Shown: one piece after another, positions 41,398 to 50,569 of the stretch
Position numbering within the stretch: the first letter of the stretch is position 1
How the letters are laid out: every line of letters starts with the position of its first letter
Source of the DNA: PALSA-1353 sp050014015
GTDB lineage: Bacteria > Planctomycetota > Phycisphaerae > Tepidisphaerales > Tepidisphaeraceae
Length of the DNA: 64,000 nucleotides
Reading direction: 5' to 3'
Assembly: GCA_050014015.1 (NCBI GenBank)
Contig: JBEKEC010000014.1
Span: forward strand, 1-64,000
Made by a program: the position numbers and the translations under genes
The notes under the pieces: generated by a model
Told to the model about the DNA's origin: nothing
Database searches by the model: none
Seen by the model: the letters and a program-made list of their open reading frames with translations, nothing else

Positions 41398-41967
41398 TCA
41401 GGGCCGGGCGGCGAGCATGACGAGGACTTCGACGTTTCCGCCGGTGCCGCGGATGGGGCTGCGGACGCTGGCCAGCCATCTCCAGCCGGTGGGTTCAGTT
41501 TCGGATTTGACGCTCTGCAAAATCTCCTCCACGGCCGCTTCGGGAAGAATCCCCTTGCGAAGCAGGGCCGGATCGGCTTCGTAGTGCGGCTTGACCAAGG
41601 TGACGACGATTCCGCCTGGTTTCAGAAGTTGGGCGGCATTGGGGAGAATATGCCGCTGGCGCGTCCAGCCGACGTCGATGGTGACGAGGTCAACCGGCTC
41701 GGGCAATCGGACGTGCATGGCGTTGGTACGCTCCATCACCACCACGCGGGGATCGTTGCGGAGCTTCCAATCCAGCACGCCGTAGCCGGTGTCAACGGCA
41801 TAAACCCTTGCGGCGCCGCGGCGGAGCAGGCAATCGGTGAAACCGCCGGTGCTACAGCCCAGATCGGCGCAGATTTTCCCGGCTGCGTCGATGCCGAAGG
41901 CGGTCAGGGCGTGATCGAGTTTGGTTCCGGCGCGCGATACGAATGCCGGAGGATTGTCATCTGTCAT
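41398..41967 (-). CDS. TlyA-type 2'-O-ribose rRNA methyltransferase without S4 domain
   Basis: 189 residues with the TlyA FtsJ-like core: FVSRAGTKLDHAL, GKICADLGCSTGGFTDCLL (SAM), VYAVDTGYGVLDWKL, LVTIDVGWTRQRHILP, VTLVKPHYEA. Full TlyA proteins have an N-terminal S4 RNA-binding domain (total about 260 residues), which is absent here. The ATG overlaps the end of lpxK. Substrate presumed rRNA. Confidence 0.85.
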   Translation of the reverse strand: MTDDNPPAFVSRAGTKLDHALTAFGIDAAGKICADLGCSTGGFTDCLLRRGAARVYAVDTGYGVLDWKLRNDPRVVVMERTNAMHVRLPEPVDLVTIDVGWTRQRHILPNAAQLLKPGGIVVTLVKPHYEADPALLRKGILPEAAVEEILQSVKSETEPTGWRWLASVRSPIRGTGGNVEVLVMLAARP

Positions 41968-43051
41968 TGGTCATTGGCTGTTTGCCGGCGGATAGTTTCA
42001 GTCGTTCGCGAATCGTTTTCAAAAGCTGCTCTTCGTGATCGAGGTGGAAGCTGATGGCCAAATCGGCACGGAAGAGCGGGATGGAAATCCTTGCGGCGAA
42101 TGGTTCCAGCTTGACCCAATCCTTGGCGGTGGTGATCAACATCTCGGCATTGGCGGATGCGGCGGCTTGCACGATCTGGGAAACGTCGGAGGCGGAATAG
42201 TCGTGGTGATCGTCGAATTCGTTCGTCCCCGCGCAGGTTCCGCCGCAATTGGCGAGTTGCCGGAAAAAGCCGGCGGGCCTGCCGATTCCGCAGAACGCGA
42301 AATATCGCTTTCCCGAAAGATTTTGGATCGGCATGGATTCACCCGACGCCGGGCGAAGGGTCTGGATGACGTGATCGCACTGGAAAATCGGGAGGTCTTG
42401 GGTATTGGAGTGAATCGTGGCTGCGATCGCCGCAATCGCGGCGGGATCGACCTCGTTGGCATGAGTGATCAATACCGCATGGGCGCGGCGGATGGCGCTC
42501 AGCGGCTCGCGGAGCAAACCGCGCGGGAAGACGCGGCCGAATCCAAACGGCTCGGCGGCGTGAATGAGCGCCAATTCAAAATCGCGCCGAACTCGCCGAT
42601 GCTGCATTCCATCGTCGAGAATGAACAGCGTCGTCTGGGGACGTTGGGCCAGCGCGGCGGCGGCGCCTCGTCGGCGGTCGGGATCGGCGATGACCGGCAC
42701 GTTCAGCTCGGCAAGGAGCGCCTGCTCGTCGCTGATTCCATGCGAGGTGGATTTATATCCGCGCAGCAGAATCGCCGGGCGTTGCCCGGCGGCGGCGAGG
42801 CGCCGGCAGAGCCATTGAACGATCGGGGTTTTGCCCGTTCCGCCGGTGGTGAGATTGCCGACGCTGATGGTCGGCCTGCCGAGCGGCCGTGCCGTCAGGA
42901 TTCCGGCATCGTACATCCGATTACGAAGCCGCATCGCCGCGGCGTAGAGCGGCTCGGCGCAGGATGCGGCGGCGCGCAGCATCGTCGCCGAGTTCGTTCG
43001 GTCCGAGCCGTCCATCACCTGCCGGAATCGGGATTCGCTCGATTGATTCAT
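41957..43051 (-). CDS. lpxK: tetraacyldisaccharide 4'-kinase
   Basis: 364 residues. P-loop TGGTGKTP (69-76), LLRGYKSTSHG, FILDDGMQHRRVRRDFELAL (Walker B-like DDGxQH), and VFPRGLLREPLSAIRRAHAV. It phosphorylates the lipid A precursor, so the organism makes lipid A. The start overlaps the gluQ stop (ATGA at 43048-43051) and the end overlaps tlyA. Confidence 0.94.
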   Translation of the reverse strand: MNQSSESRFRQVMDGSDRTNSATMLRAAASCAEPLYAAAMRLRNRMYDAGILTARPLGRPTISVGNLTTGGTGKTPIVQWLCRRLAAAGQRPAILLRGYKSTSHGISDEQALLAELNVPVIADPDRRRGAAAALAQRPQTTLFILDDGMQHRRVRRDFELALIHAAEPFGFGRVFPRGLLREPLSAIRRAHAVLITHANEVDPAAIAAIAATIHSNTQDLPIFQCDHVIQTLRPASGESMPIQNLSGKRYFAFCGIGRPAGFFRQLANCGGTCAGTNEFDDHHDYSASDVSQIVQAAASANAEMLITTAKDWVKLEPFAARISIPLFRADLAISFHLDHEEQLLKTIRERLKLSAGKQPMTNDR

Positions 43052-44004
43052 GCGGTCCCCTGGCGCAGCCAGGCATCGTCGGCGGCCGTGAAGACGACCG
43101 GCGACGGGGAGATTGTCCGGAGATCGAATCGGCCGATCAATTGTCGCGGGTCGTGGATTTCCACGTCAGGGGAGTGAATTCCGCACCAATGGGCAAGAAG
43201 GGCGAGCAATCGCGAGCGTTTGACGCCGAGATTTCGATACGTAGCGATGCGGGTATCGCCGTGGCGTTTGGCCAGCCGCCGGCCATCCGTGCCGACCACC
43301 AGGGGCAGATGGACGTAGCGCGGAATGCGCTCGGCGAAGCCGAGGGCGTGATAGAGAAGGATTTGGCGGAAGGTGGATTCGAGGAGGTCGCCGCCGCGGA
43401 CGACGTCGGTGATTCCGGCGGCGAGATCGTCGACGACGACGGCCAGTTGGTAGGCGGCGGCGCCGTCGGATTTAGCGATGACGAAATCGCCGAGGCGGCG
43501 AGCCACGTTGAGGGATTGGGGGCCGGCGAAGCGGTCGATGAATTCGACGTCGCGGCCTGACGCGGCGAATCGAATCGCGGGGGGGCGGCCGGATTCGCGG
43601 GCGGCCTGCTCTTTGGAAGCGAATCGCCCGCGGCAGACGCCGGGATAGATGGCCGAACCGTCCTCAGCGTGCGGGGCGCTGGAGGCCAAATCGACCTCGC
43701 GGCGGCTGCACACGCACGGATACGCCAGCCCGCGCTTCAGCAGCGAGTCGATGGCGGATTGATATTCACCAGTTCGAGTGGACTGATAGATCGGACCCTC
43801 GTCCCAATCGAGGCCGAGGAATTGAAGGTCCTGGATCAACCCGAGATCGGCGCCCGGTTTGGTTCGGGGTCCGTCGAGGTCTTCGATGCGGAGGAGGATG
43901 CGCCAGTCCAAGCGTCTGGCCAGCAGCCAGTTGACCAGGAACGTTCGGGCGTTTCCCAGATGGAGTGCGCCGGTGGGAGAGGGAGCGAGGCGCGTGCTGT
44001 CCAT
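43048..44004 (-). CDS. gluQ: glutamyl-Q tRNA(Asp) synthetase
   Basis: 318 residues, the short length of GluQ rather than GltX. TRLAPSPTGALHLGNARTFL (HLGN in place of HIGH), LRIEDLDGPR, CVCSRREV...YPGVCRG (zinc ligands), and RRLAKRHGDT in the KMSKS position. It glutamylates queuosine in tRNA(Asp). It is interesting that a QueD-like protein also occurs in this window. Confidence 0.93.
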   Translation of the reverse strand: MDSTRLAPSPTGALHLGNARTFLVNWLLARRLDWRILLRIEDLDGPRTKPGADLGLIQDLQFLGLDWDEGPIYQSTRTGEYQSAIDSLLKRGLAYPCVCSRREVDLASSAPHAEDGSAIYPGVCRGRFASKEQAARESGRPPAIRFAASGRDVEFIDRFAGPQSLNVARRLGDFVIAKSDGAAAYQLAVVVDDLAAGITDVVRGGDLLESTFRQILLYHALGFAERIPRYVHLPLVVGTDGRRLAKRHGDTRIATYRNLGVKRSRLLALLAHWCGIHSPDVEIHDPRQLIGRFDLRTISPSPVVFTAADDAWLRQGTA

Positions 44005-44012
44005 AAAAAAGA

Positions 44013-44657
44013 TTATTGAAACGCGGGGATGGCGTCTTGTCGAGCGGAGTCCATGATGGATTGAATGAACGGTTCGTCTTGGAGGTATTGTTGCTGCGTC
44101 AGGTTGGACAAATCAAAATTGCATGGGATGAACTTCTGTCCGTAGGGAACGAATATAGTGATGTTCCATGAAAGGAGTTGAGAGGGTTGGGTGACCGGCG
44201 GGGATTGGCCGGGGGGATCGTTCGGCGAGCCAACGTACGTGATCCTCTGGAGGATCTGCATTCCGCTGTTGCCGGTCAACTGCCGAATCTGGATGCGTCC
44301 GGGATGTTGCCGGCTCTGATCGAGGGCGCGGTCGATGAATAGCTTCCGGCGATAGTCGTTCATGAAATCGAGCATGGAGACGGCGACGTGCAAATCGCCG
44401 CTGGGCGCGGCGCCCTCCAAAAATGCCGGATTTTGCGGCGGCTCCAGCTTCCAGCTTTGCGGCACGGACAGGATGAGGGGAACGCTCAGCAGCGACAGGC
44501 TCTTTCGCGGCTCAACGGATACGTCTCGCGTGGTTGGGGCGGAATTAGCCGTCTCGGTGGGATGGGAAGAAGAAGCCGAATCCGATTGGGACCGCTTGTC
44601 ACATGCGGTGAATTGCAGGCCGATCACGGCCAAGGCTCCGAGGACGGCGCGGCGCAT
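44013..44657 (-). CDS. putative lipoprotein
   Basis: 214 residues from the ATG at 44657. Basic MRRAV, a hydrophobic core and the lipobox-like LQFTAC (Cys near 19), then a Ser/Thr-rich linker (SDSASSSHPTETANSAPTT). The rest is beta-rich (LSVPLILSVPQSWKLEPP; LLSWNITIFVPYGQKFIPCN). Anchored in an envelope membrane; function unknown. Confidence 0.7.
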   Translation of the reverse strand: MRRAVLGALAVIGLQFTACDKRSQSDSASSSHPTETANSAPTTRDVSVEPRKSLSLLSVPLILSVPQSWKLEPPQNPAFLEGAAPSGDLHVAVSMLDFMNDYRRKLFIDRALDQSRQHPGRIQIRQLTGNSGMQILQRITYVGSPNDPPGQSPPVTQPSQLLSWNITIFVPYGQKFIPCNFDLSNLTQQQYLQDEPFIQSIMDSARQDAIPAFQ

Positions 44658-44906
44658 GGACAGTTTGGCCTCCCTTCCATGGACAAACTCATAGGTTAAC
44701 ACGAAACCGGCCTGGTTTCAAGCGTTCCTGGACCCGTCAGCAAGACCCTAAACGTGGACATTTGGCGGCGTGAAGATGGTTGCGATATGAATAATTGTCT
44801 TATCCGGCATTTTGTGTATATATAACGTTTCCAATGGCATCGTGGCCGGCCGCGAGGTCTTTCATAGGTGTTGCACTGTAAACGAGTTTCAACATAGGAA
44901 AGGGTG

Positions 44907-45305
44907 ATGATCATGAGTCGTCGTTTTCTCGGTCAAGGGTTTAGTATTGCGCAACTTGAGAAACTGCTTGGGAATCGGAGGTCAAAACTGGCGGCGTTGG
45001 ATCGGCAGCGATCCAAACTTGTGAAGCGGCTGGAGGGGTTGGACGCGAAGATCGCATCCCTGGGCGGGGCGGCGCGATCGCGCGCGGGCCGGGTCCGGAA
45101 CAAGGTCAGCCTCAATGAAAGCATCCTGGCCGTCTTGAAGCGCAAAGGCGGACCGATGACCGTCGGCGACATTGTCGGCGCCGTGTTGGCCGGCGGATAT
45201 GCCACCCACAGCGCCAACTTCCGCGGCATCGTCAACCAGTCCCTGATAAAGGACAAGCGTTTCGCCAACTCGGGAACCCGCGGATCGTATCAGCTTAGAA
45301 AATAG
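44907..45305 (+). CDS. coiled-coil plus winged-helix (HARE-HTH-like) small protein
   Basis: 132 residues from the ATG at 44907 (44913 also possible; a GGAAAGGG sits upstream). N-terminal coiled coil (IAQLEKLLGNRRSKLAALDR ... LVKRLEGLDAKIASLGG), a basic linker, then a winged-helix-like part (SLNESILAVLKRKGGPMTVG ... ANFRGIVNQSLIKDKRF). Probably a DNA-binding protein. AT-rich DNA (44800-44850) lies upstream and could hold its promoter. Confidence 0.7.
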   Translation: MIMSRRFLGQGFSIAQLEKLLGNRRSKLAALDRQRSKLVKRLEGLDAKIASLGGAARSRAGRVRNKVSLNESILAVLKRKGGPMTVGDIVGAVLAGGYATHSANFRGIVNQSLIKDKRFANSGTRGSYQLRK

Positions 45306-45368
45306 GATCGCGAAAAACCGGGAACCTTTGCCCTCCGGCGGCGTCTAACGCCGGAGATGGAGGTTTCC

Positions 45369-45905
45369 ATGTGGCGATCACGCTTGACTACTCTTTTCGT
45401 TTGGGCGGCGGGCACGTTTGCCTTGGCGCTGGCGTGCGGGATTCCGGCGGTTTCCAACGCGGTGAACGATTCCGGCGCTGCCGGGTGGACGACAAACGTC
45501 CTGAACCCCCGGATGAGCATTAATGGGATCGAGTTCACGGTCACCACGACCGATCCAGCCACCCAGCCATCGCAGGGCGCGGCTTCCGATTCCAACCGCG
45601 TCATTACGTTTGTGGTGCGCGCGCAGAACCGGACGGATAGCTCGGCGACGGGCAATTTCACGATTCGAATGACTTCGGTTGCGCCGGCAAGCCCGATGGG
45701 GCGTGTCATGCCCGTGCCGACGGAAATCTGGAAGGATTCCGGCGCCGTGGTTCTGGATGCCGGGCAATCCAAAACATTCACATTCACCTCCCCGCCGCTT
45801 CCGGAAAAGCGCATGTTCACGTTGATCCTTGGGTCCGGCATTCAGTCGATTCCGATGTTGACGCTGTCGCGGCAAAAGAACGGGGCGCTTGCGGTGAGCC
45901 AGTGA
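45369..45905 (+). CDS. exported protein of unknown function
   Basis: 178 residues from the ATG at 45369 (GGAGG upstream). N-terminal hydrophobic segment MWRSRLTTLFVWAAGTFALA, then a beta-rich domain (SINGIEFTVTTTDPATQPSQ ... VITFVVRAQNRTDSS ... GQSKTFTFTSPPLPEKRMF). Ig-like or cupredoxin-like by appearance. It shares a GTGA overlap with the deiminase-like gene, so they are translated together. Confidence 0.65.
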   Translation: MWRSRLTTLFVWAAGTFALALACGIPAVSNAVNDSGAAGWTTNVLNPRMSINGIEFTVTTTDPATQPSQGAASDSNRVITFVVRAQNRTDSSATGNFTIRMTSVAPASPMGRVMPVPTEIWKDSGAVVLDAGQSKTFTFTSPPLPEKRMFTLILGSGIQSIPMLTLSRQKNGALAVSQ

Positions 45906-47134
45906 ACGCACGGAGGCGGAGCATCCCGTGGAAGGCTTCGCCTCCGCGGCTGCTGGGGATTTGCATCGGCCTGCTCGCCGCGGCGATCGTTCTGGCGATG
46001 ACGGACGGGCGCCAAACCCTTGCGATCAGCGGTCCGATCATTTCCGAATGCGACGGCCGGATTCGGTCGATCGCCATCCAATACGTCCGCGGAGCGGACT
46101 TCGCCGCGCCGGTTTATCGGCAGTTCCTCGGCGAATTGCCCGCCGACGTCACGGTGTACGCCGTCTGCCCGGACCGGGAATCATTCGAAGAGTTGCAATC
46201 TCGATTGGGAAGCGAATCCTCGCGGAAGGCTTCGCCTCCACGGTGGAAGGCTTCGCCTCCACGGTGGAAGGCTTCGCCTCCACGGTGGAAGGCTTCGCCT
46301 CCACGGTGGAAGGCTTCGCCTCCACGGCGGCTGAGGGCGATCCTGACGGGTCATCCGATGACCGCCTGGTCGCGCGATCGGTGGATTTCGCTTCGGCCGG
46401 GCCGGCACGAATCGGCCGGGACCCTGGTCGCATCGCGCGGCGAATTCGGCGGGCAGATCTGGCCGCAGCGCCAGGGCGATCAGCGAATCGCCGAGGATTT
46501 GGCGCGGGCGCTCGGGCGGCCGGCGATACGCAGCGGGTTGTATTTCGACGGGGGGGATTTCCTGGCGGATTCGCGATCCGTGTTCATCGCGCCGGGGGCC
46601 ATCGCCAGAAACGTCCAACACACCTGCGGCGACGAAAGCGAATTGAGCCAAATCGTGCGGCGGCAACTGGGGCTGAACCCGATCCTGCTGAAGGACGCCC
46701 CCGACCATCACGCGGGGATGTTCATGATGGCCGCCGGCGAGGGAAGGGTGGTCGTGTGCGATCCGAAGCTGGCGAAGGGGCTGCTGGCGCCGATGGAATT
46801 ACCGGGCGGGCCGGATTTTTCGGATTCGACGCAACGCCGGTTCGATTCGGTCGCGGCCGCGTCGGCGGCGGCGGGTTATCGGGTCACGCGAATTCCGTGC
46901 GTGCCATCGTGTGATGGCAAGACGTTCATCACGTTCGTGAACGGGATCATCGATCAGCGCGACGGCCGCAGGACGATTTATATGCCGACGTACGAGGGCC
47001 AGGCCCGCCTCAACGCCGCGGGGGAGCGGGTGTGGGAGAATCTTGGGTATCGCGTTGTGCCGATCGACGTGACCTCGACGTTCCGCTATTTCGGAACGCT
47101 GCATTGCCTGGTGAACGTGATTGAGAAGGATTGA
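45902..47134 (+). CDS. agmatine/peptidylarginine deiminase-like protein with an in-frame tandem repeat
   Basis: 410 residues from the GTG at 45902. An N-terminal hydrophobic helix (about 17-34) suggests export or anchoring. The guanidino-modifying fold is seen in TAWSRDRWISLRPG, LYFDGGDFLADSRSVF, DHHAGMFMMAAGE and the C-terminal TLHCLVNV with the catalytic Cys position. Between the first and second strands is an insertion of five 7-residue repeats (KASPPRW, about residues 109-143) from the 21-bp repeat at 46226-46330. The N-terminus has one more unit (PWKASPPRLLG). The repeat may be an inserted DNA element tolerated in a loop. Confidence 0.75.
   Translation: MNARRRSIPWKASPPRLLGICIGLLAAAIVLAMTDGRQTLAISGPIISECDGRIRSIAIQYVRGADFAAPVYRQFLGELPADVTVYAVCPDRESFEELQSRLGSESSRKASPPRWKASPPRWKASPPRWKASPPRWKASPPRRLRAILTGHPMTAWSRDRWISLRPGRHESAGTLVASRGEFGGQIWPQRQGDQRIAEDLARALGRPAIRSGLYFDGGDFLADSRSVFIAPGAIARNVQHTCGDESELSQIVRRQLGLNPILLKDAPDHHAGMFMMAAGEGRVVVCDPKLAKGLLAPMELPGGPDFSDSTQRRFDSVAAASAAAGYRVTRIPCVPSCDGKTFITFVNGIIDQRDGRRTIYMPTYEGQARLNAAGERVWENLGYRVVPIDVTSTFRYFGTLHCLVNVIEKD
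46226..46330. repeat. five tandem 21-bp repeats inside the deiminase-like gene
   Basis: Five near-perfect copies of the 21-bp unit AAGGCTTCGCCTCCACGGTG(G). The last copy has one change (ggcgg). They start at 46226, 46247, 46268, 46289 and 46310. The unit contains the near-palindrome GGAAGGCTTCGCCTCC when copies join. A single related unit is at about 45931-45947. All frames of the unit stay open in the coding direction. Confidence 0.95.
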
Positions 47135-47499
47135 GGGGCGTTTGAAGATGCGACGCCCGCCGGAGTCTTCAACCGGGAAGTCCGCTGTCGTCATATCCGT
47201 TGACCTGAAGTCCGTTGGTGGTATTTGGCTCGCGCATGCAAAGGCGCAAGAGCAGCCACCAAATGAGGCCGAGCGCGGCAAACGCCGCCATCGGAAGGCA
47301 AGTTGTTCCGAATGGAGCAAGGGCGTGAGATCGGACGGTTGGCGACAATTCTCAATGATATTTGGAAATGACTCATTCCTTCGTCGTCGGCCCGGCCCGC
47401 ACCCAGGGCGATCGCTTCGCCGGGTCACTCCACCACTGGAGCAAAGCATCCGATTTCACCGTGGCGTTGCCGGACGGACTGACAATCAGCCCGCTGCCG
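47135..47499. other. gap between deiminase-like gene and ankyrin gene
   Basis: No convincing gene. On the minus strand a 40-codon frame (47291-47169) encodes one hydrophobic helix (MAAFAALGLIWWLLLRLCMR), which could be a membrane peptide, but it has no supporting overlap or ribosome site. The remainder shows no repeat or terminator. Confidence 0.4.
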
Positions 47500-48861
47500 T
47501 CATTCATGGCCGCCGTGATGGCGAAGGAAGTCAGCGATGTCCTTATGATGTTGACTAACTGCCCAGTGACATGGGGTGAAACCGTTGCCGTCGGCCGCGT
47601 TGATGTCGGCTTTGTTGTTCAAAAGCACTTCAGCCACCTCCTTGTGGCCGTTACAGGCGGCGTAGTGAAGTGGCGTAAAACCCGTATCGTTCTTGGCATC
47701 AACATCGGCCTTGTGAGCCAAAAGCACTGCCGCCACCGCAGCATCACCATCCTGCGCGGCCAGGTGCAATGGCGTGTTGCCTGAGTCGGTCTTGGCACTG
47801 ACATCCGCTCCGGCAGCCAAAAGTAAATTTGCGACCCGATCCTCACCCATGGATGCTGCATCGTGTAGTGGTGTTTTCTGCTGGTTGTCCTTGGCACTGA
47901 CATCGGCCTTGTGGGCAACCAGCAGTTTCACGATGTCAACCAATCCGTTAAATGCCGCGTCGTGCAGCGGCGTGCGCTTGCTGTCATTGGCGGCATTGAC
48001 ATCGGCGTTATGCGCCAGCAGGAATGCTACGATCTCTTTGTCCCCGAAATCTACCGCAAGGTAGAGAGGTGTCTGGCCTTCCATATCCCTGGCATCGACA
48101 TCAGCCTGGTTGGCGACCAATAGTTCCACCGTGGCCGTGTCGTGATTTTTGACGGCATTGTGCAGCGGCGTATCCGAGAAGTCGTCCTTGGCGTTCACAT
48201 CGGCATGTTGGGCGATCAGCGCTTGAGCCACTGCGGCGTCTTTCGCCACGAGCAACGGCGAAATTCCTTCACGGTCCCGGGCATTGACCTCCGCCCCGGC
48301 CGCCAGAAGCACTTGGACGACGTCAAGCCGGCCGAGTAACGCGGCCACGTGCAACGGCGTCTTTTTTTGATTGTCGCGTGCGTTGACCTTCGCCTTGTTC
48401 GCCAGAAGCGTTTCGACCACCTTCTGGTTCGCCGCGAAGAATAAAGGGGTCTTTCGTGAGCGGTCCAGCGTGTCGACGCTTGCGTTACCCGCCAGCAATA
48501 ACGTCACGACATCATCGTGGCCCGAGCCAGCCGCCAGGTGCAGCGGGGTAGCTCCACCGAAATCCTTCGCGTTCACGTCTGCCTTGGATGCAATGAGGTA
48601 TTGCACCACGTCCGCACGTCCATTCTTTGCCGCCAGATGCAGAGGGGTTCTTCCATCTTTTTGACTGCTGATGGAAACCAGGCCGGGATCTTCGTGAATC
48701 AGCTTCTGGACCATCTGCAAGTCGCCGTTGTCGGAGGCATCAAAAATCGTCGGCTGCGTAGAGGGCTGGCTCGCGGCCTCGCCAGCACGAGCTACCGTCG
48801 CAGACCATTGAAGGGCGACCAGAAGGAGCATTCCCAAAACAATCGTCTTCATGAGATTCAT
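47500..48861 (-). CDS. exported ankyrin-repeat protein
   Basis: 453 residues from the ATG at 48861 (48852 also possible). Signal peptide (MKTIVLGMLLLVALQWSATV...), a SQPSTQP linker, then about 11-12 ankyrin repeats with the TPLHLAAxxG pattern (for example DGRTPLHLAAKNGRADVVQY, then LIASKADVNAKD, recurring every 33 residues). It ends LRHHGGHE. Regular and intact. Periplasmic protein-binding scaffold. Confidence 0.93.
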   Translation of the reverse strand: MNLMKTIVLGMLLLVALQWSATVARAGEAASQPSTQPTIFDASDNGDLQMVQKLIHEDPGLVSISSQKDGRTPLHLAAKNGRADVVQYLIASKADVNAKDFGGATPLHLAAGSGHDDVVTLLLAGNASVDTLDRSRKTPLFFAANQKVVETLLANKAKVNARDNQKKTPLHVAALLGRLDVVQVLLAAGAEVNARDREGISPLLVAKDAAVAQALIAQHADVNAKDDFSDTPLHNAVKNHDTATVELLVANQADVDARDMEGQTPLYLAVDFGDKEIVAFLLAHNADVNAANDSKRTPLHDAAFNGLVDIVKLLVAHKADVSAKDNQQKTPLHDAASMGEDRVANLLLAAGADVSAKTDSGNTPLHLAAQDGDAAVAAVLLAHKADVDAKNDTGFTPLHYAACNGHKEVAEVLLNNKADINAADGNGFTPCHWAVSQHHKDIADFLRHHGGHE

Positions 48862-48994
48862 CCTATCGGTATAGAGTTGTAGTGATTCTCGCCGTCCTAC
48901 CAGCAATTAAACCGCGGAGTCTGGATGATGAAAAGGGATTATCGTCTTCATAGCATAGACACCCACCCGCACCCATGGCGGATTCTCTGCCGGA

Positions 48995-49363
48995 TTAGCG
49001 TTTAGCCGGGATTTCCCATATGGACCTCTGCCGACGAACGTCGGCGGCCATTTTGCGTAGGATAGCGGGCGACCACCGGCTCAAGAACAGACTGCCAGTC
49101 AACCGGCTGAAAACGGACTGCCTGAATAACGCCGTCATCGTGCGTTGCGTGTTCTGGCCCGTCCGCCAATCTTGCAAGAGTCCTTCTGCTATGGCAGTCA
49201 GACCCAGAGCCTCATCCAACTCGCGGTAGGCCAGCAACCCCGCGTCCGACGTAACTTTCGAGCCGTGGAATTCGAGCTTCAGGCTGCCGTCAAAACCAAA
49301 CCGCAAGGCGTCCTTACCACTTTCACTCATTGGATTCTCCAGATTTTCTGTCTTCGACATCAA
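48995..49363 (-). pseudogene. IS1380-type transposase, N-terminal scar
   Basis: 122 residues. FGFDGSLKLEFHGSKVTSDA, then GLLAYRELDEALGLTAIAEG and QNTQRTMTALFRQSVFSRL are the start of IS1380 transposases. After SRL the sequence departs (TGSLFLSRWSPAILRK...) and stops; the DDE part is absent. A full element would be about 1.5 kb. It is the only insertion-sequence trace seen in the window. Confidence 0.85.
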
Positions 49364-49436
49364 GAAAGGCCTGTAATCATGCAGTCACGCGATGCCTCAC
49401 GGATGCAAATATGATGCCTATCTGGGAAATCCGGGT

Positions 49437-50489
49437 TCAATCCCTTATCGAGTCTTGGATGCGTTGGAAGCTGTCGATTCGCCATTGCGGGGCGGATTCG
49501 TTTTTCACGTCGGGGAAGAAATCCAGCAGGTTTTCGGCGGTCACGCCCCAGAGTCCGAATAGTTTCACGCCGGGCGTGTCGATGACGTAGCCGCCGAAGT
49601 CCAGGGGATAGCGCCGGGCGGAGCTGGTGGTGTGGCGGCCCTTGTCGTTGAAGTTGCTGATTTCGCCGATGCGGATGTCGAGGCCCGGCTGGATGGCGGA
49701 GATGAGGGTGCTTTTTCCGACGCCGCTGTGTCCGGCCAGGACGGTGGTCTTCCCGGCCAGAGCGGATTTAACCTGTTCGATGCCGGAGCGAGGGGTGGCG
49801 CTGATCTGGAAAGTCGTGAAACCGAGCGATTGGTAATGTGCCAGGACATCCTTGGCCGCGACGTGTTCGGCCTGGGATTGGGCGGCAGGCTCGGCGAGGT
49901 CGATCTTGTTGAGACAGATCAGCGGCGTCAGGCCGCCGCTTTGCGCCGCCACGATCATCCGGTCGACCAGGCCCCATTTCACGCGCGGGCGAAGCAAGCT
50001 GGCGACGATCAGCATTTGCTGGGCGTTGGCGACGATAGGATGCTGGGCATTGCCGACGAAGCCTTCGGCGCGCGTGAGGATGGTTTGCCGGGGTAGGACT
50101 TGCTCGATGACGGCCTCTTGCCGGCCGAGTTCATCGCGCTGTTCGGTATCGCGAAAACGGACCTGATCGCCGACGACGATGGACGTTTGGGAAAGTTTGC
50201 CGAGGGTCTTGCGCACCGAGCAAAGCCGGGGGCCGGTCGGATGCTCGACCTGGTAATAAAGCGAATAGACCTGCGCGACCTCACCCGTGGGAAGCCGCTC
50301 GATGTCGGCGAATTGCTCGCCATCGGCGGAACGGATCAGCGCCGTCTTTTCGATCTTGTCCTGCTGGGCATTTTTGGATCGTTGGCTGAATTTCTGGTGT
50401 GATTCGAGGCGTTCGGCTTCGGAGTCGCCTTGGAGATAACGACTGGTGAGGTCTTTTTCCCGGGGAGGTTTTCGCGGTCGTCGGCCCAT
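49437..50489 (-). CDS. rsgA: ribosome biogenesis GTPase RsgA, lacking the zinc knuckle
   Basis: 350 residues from the ATG at 50489. Circularly permuted GTPase motifs in RsgA order: NKIDLAE (G4), then VLAGHSGVGKSTLISAI (G1), switch region GRHTTSSARRY, then VIDTPGVKLFG (G3). An OB-like N-terminal part precedes it. The C-terminal domain normally has a Cys3His zinc site. Here FFPDVKNESAPQWRIDSFQR goes straight into the last helix without Cys or His. The basic N-terminal extension MGRRPRKPPREKD is long. Confidence 0.9.
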   Translation of the reverse strand: MGRRPRKPPREKDLTSRYLQGDSEAERLESHQKFSQRSKNAQQDKIEKTALIRSADGEQFADIERLPTGEVAQVYSLYYQVEHPTGPRLCSVRKTLGKLSQTSIVVGDQVRFRDTEQRDELGRQEAVIEQVLPRQTILTRAEGFVGNAQHPIVANAQQMLIVASLLRPRVKWGLVDRMIVAAQSGGLTPLICLNKIDLAEPAAQSQAEHVAAKDVLAHYQSLGFTTFQISATPRSGIEQVKSALAGKTTVLAGHSGVGKSTLISAIQPGLDIRIGEISNFNDKGRHTTSSARRYPLDFGGYVIDTPGVKLFGLWGVTAENLLDFFPDVKNESAPQWRIDSFQRIQDSIRD

Positions 50490-50569
50490 CAGCGCCGCGT
50501 CTTGCGGCGAGAGAATGGTGTCATTTTGTCCGGAAATATCAAGGCTTTTCTGGAAAGTTTGATTGTTGG

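Noticed and set aside
46226..46330. Possible CRISPR array.
   Set aside because: The repeats are directly adjacent without spacers and lie in frame in a gene, so it is a tandem repeat, not CRISPR.
47169..47291. 40-codon minus-strand frame with one hydrophobic helix.
   Set aside because: No supporting overlap, ribosome site or partner; mentioned only in the gap entry.
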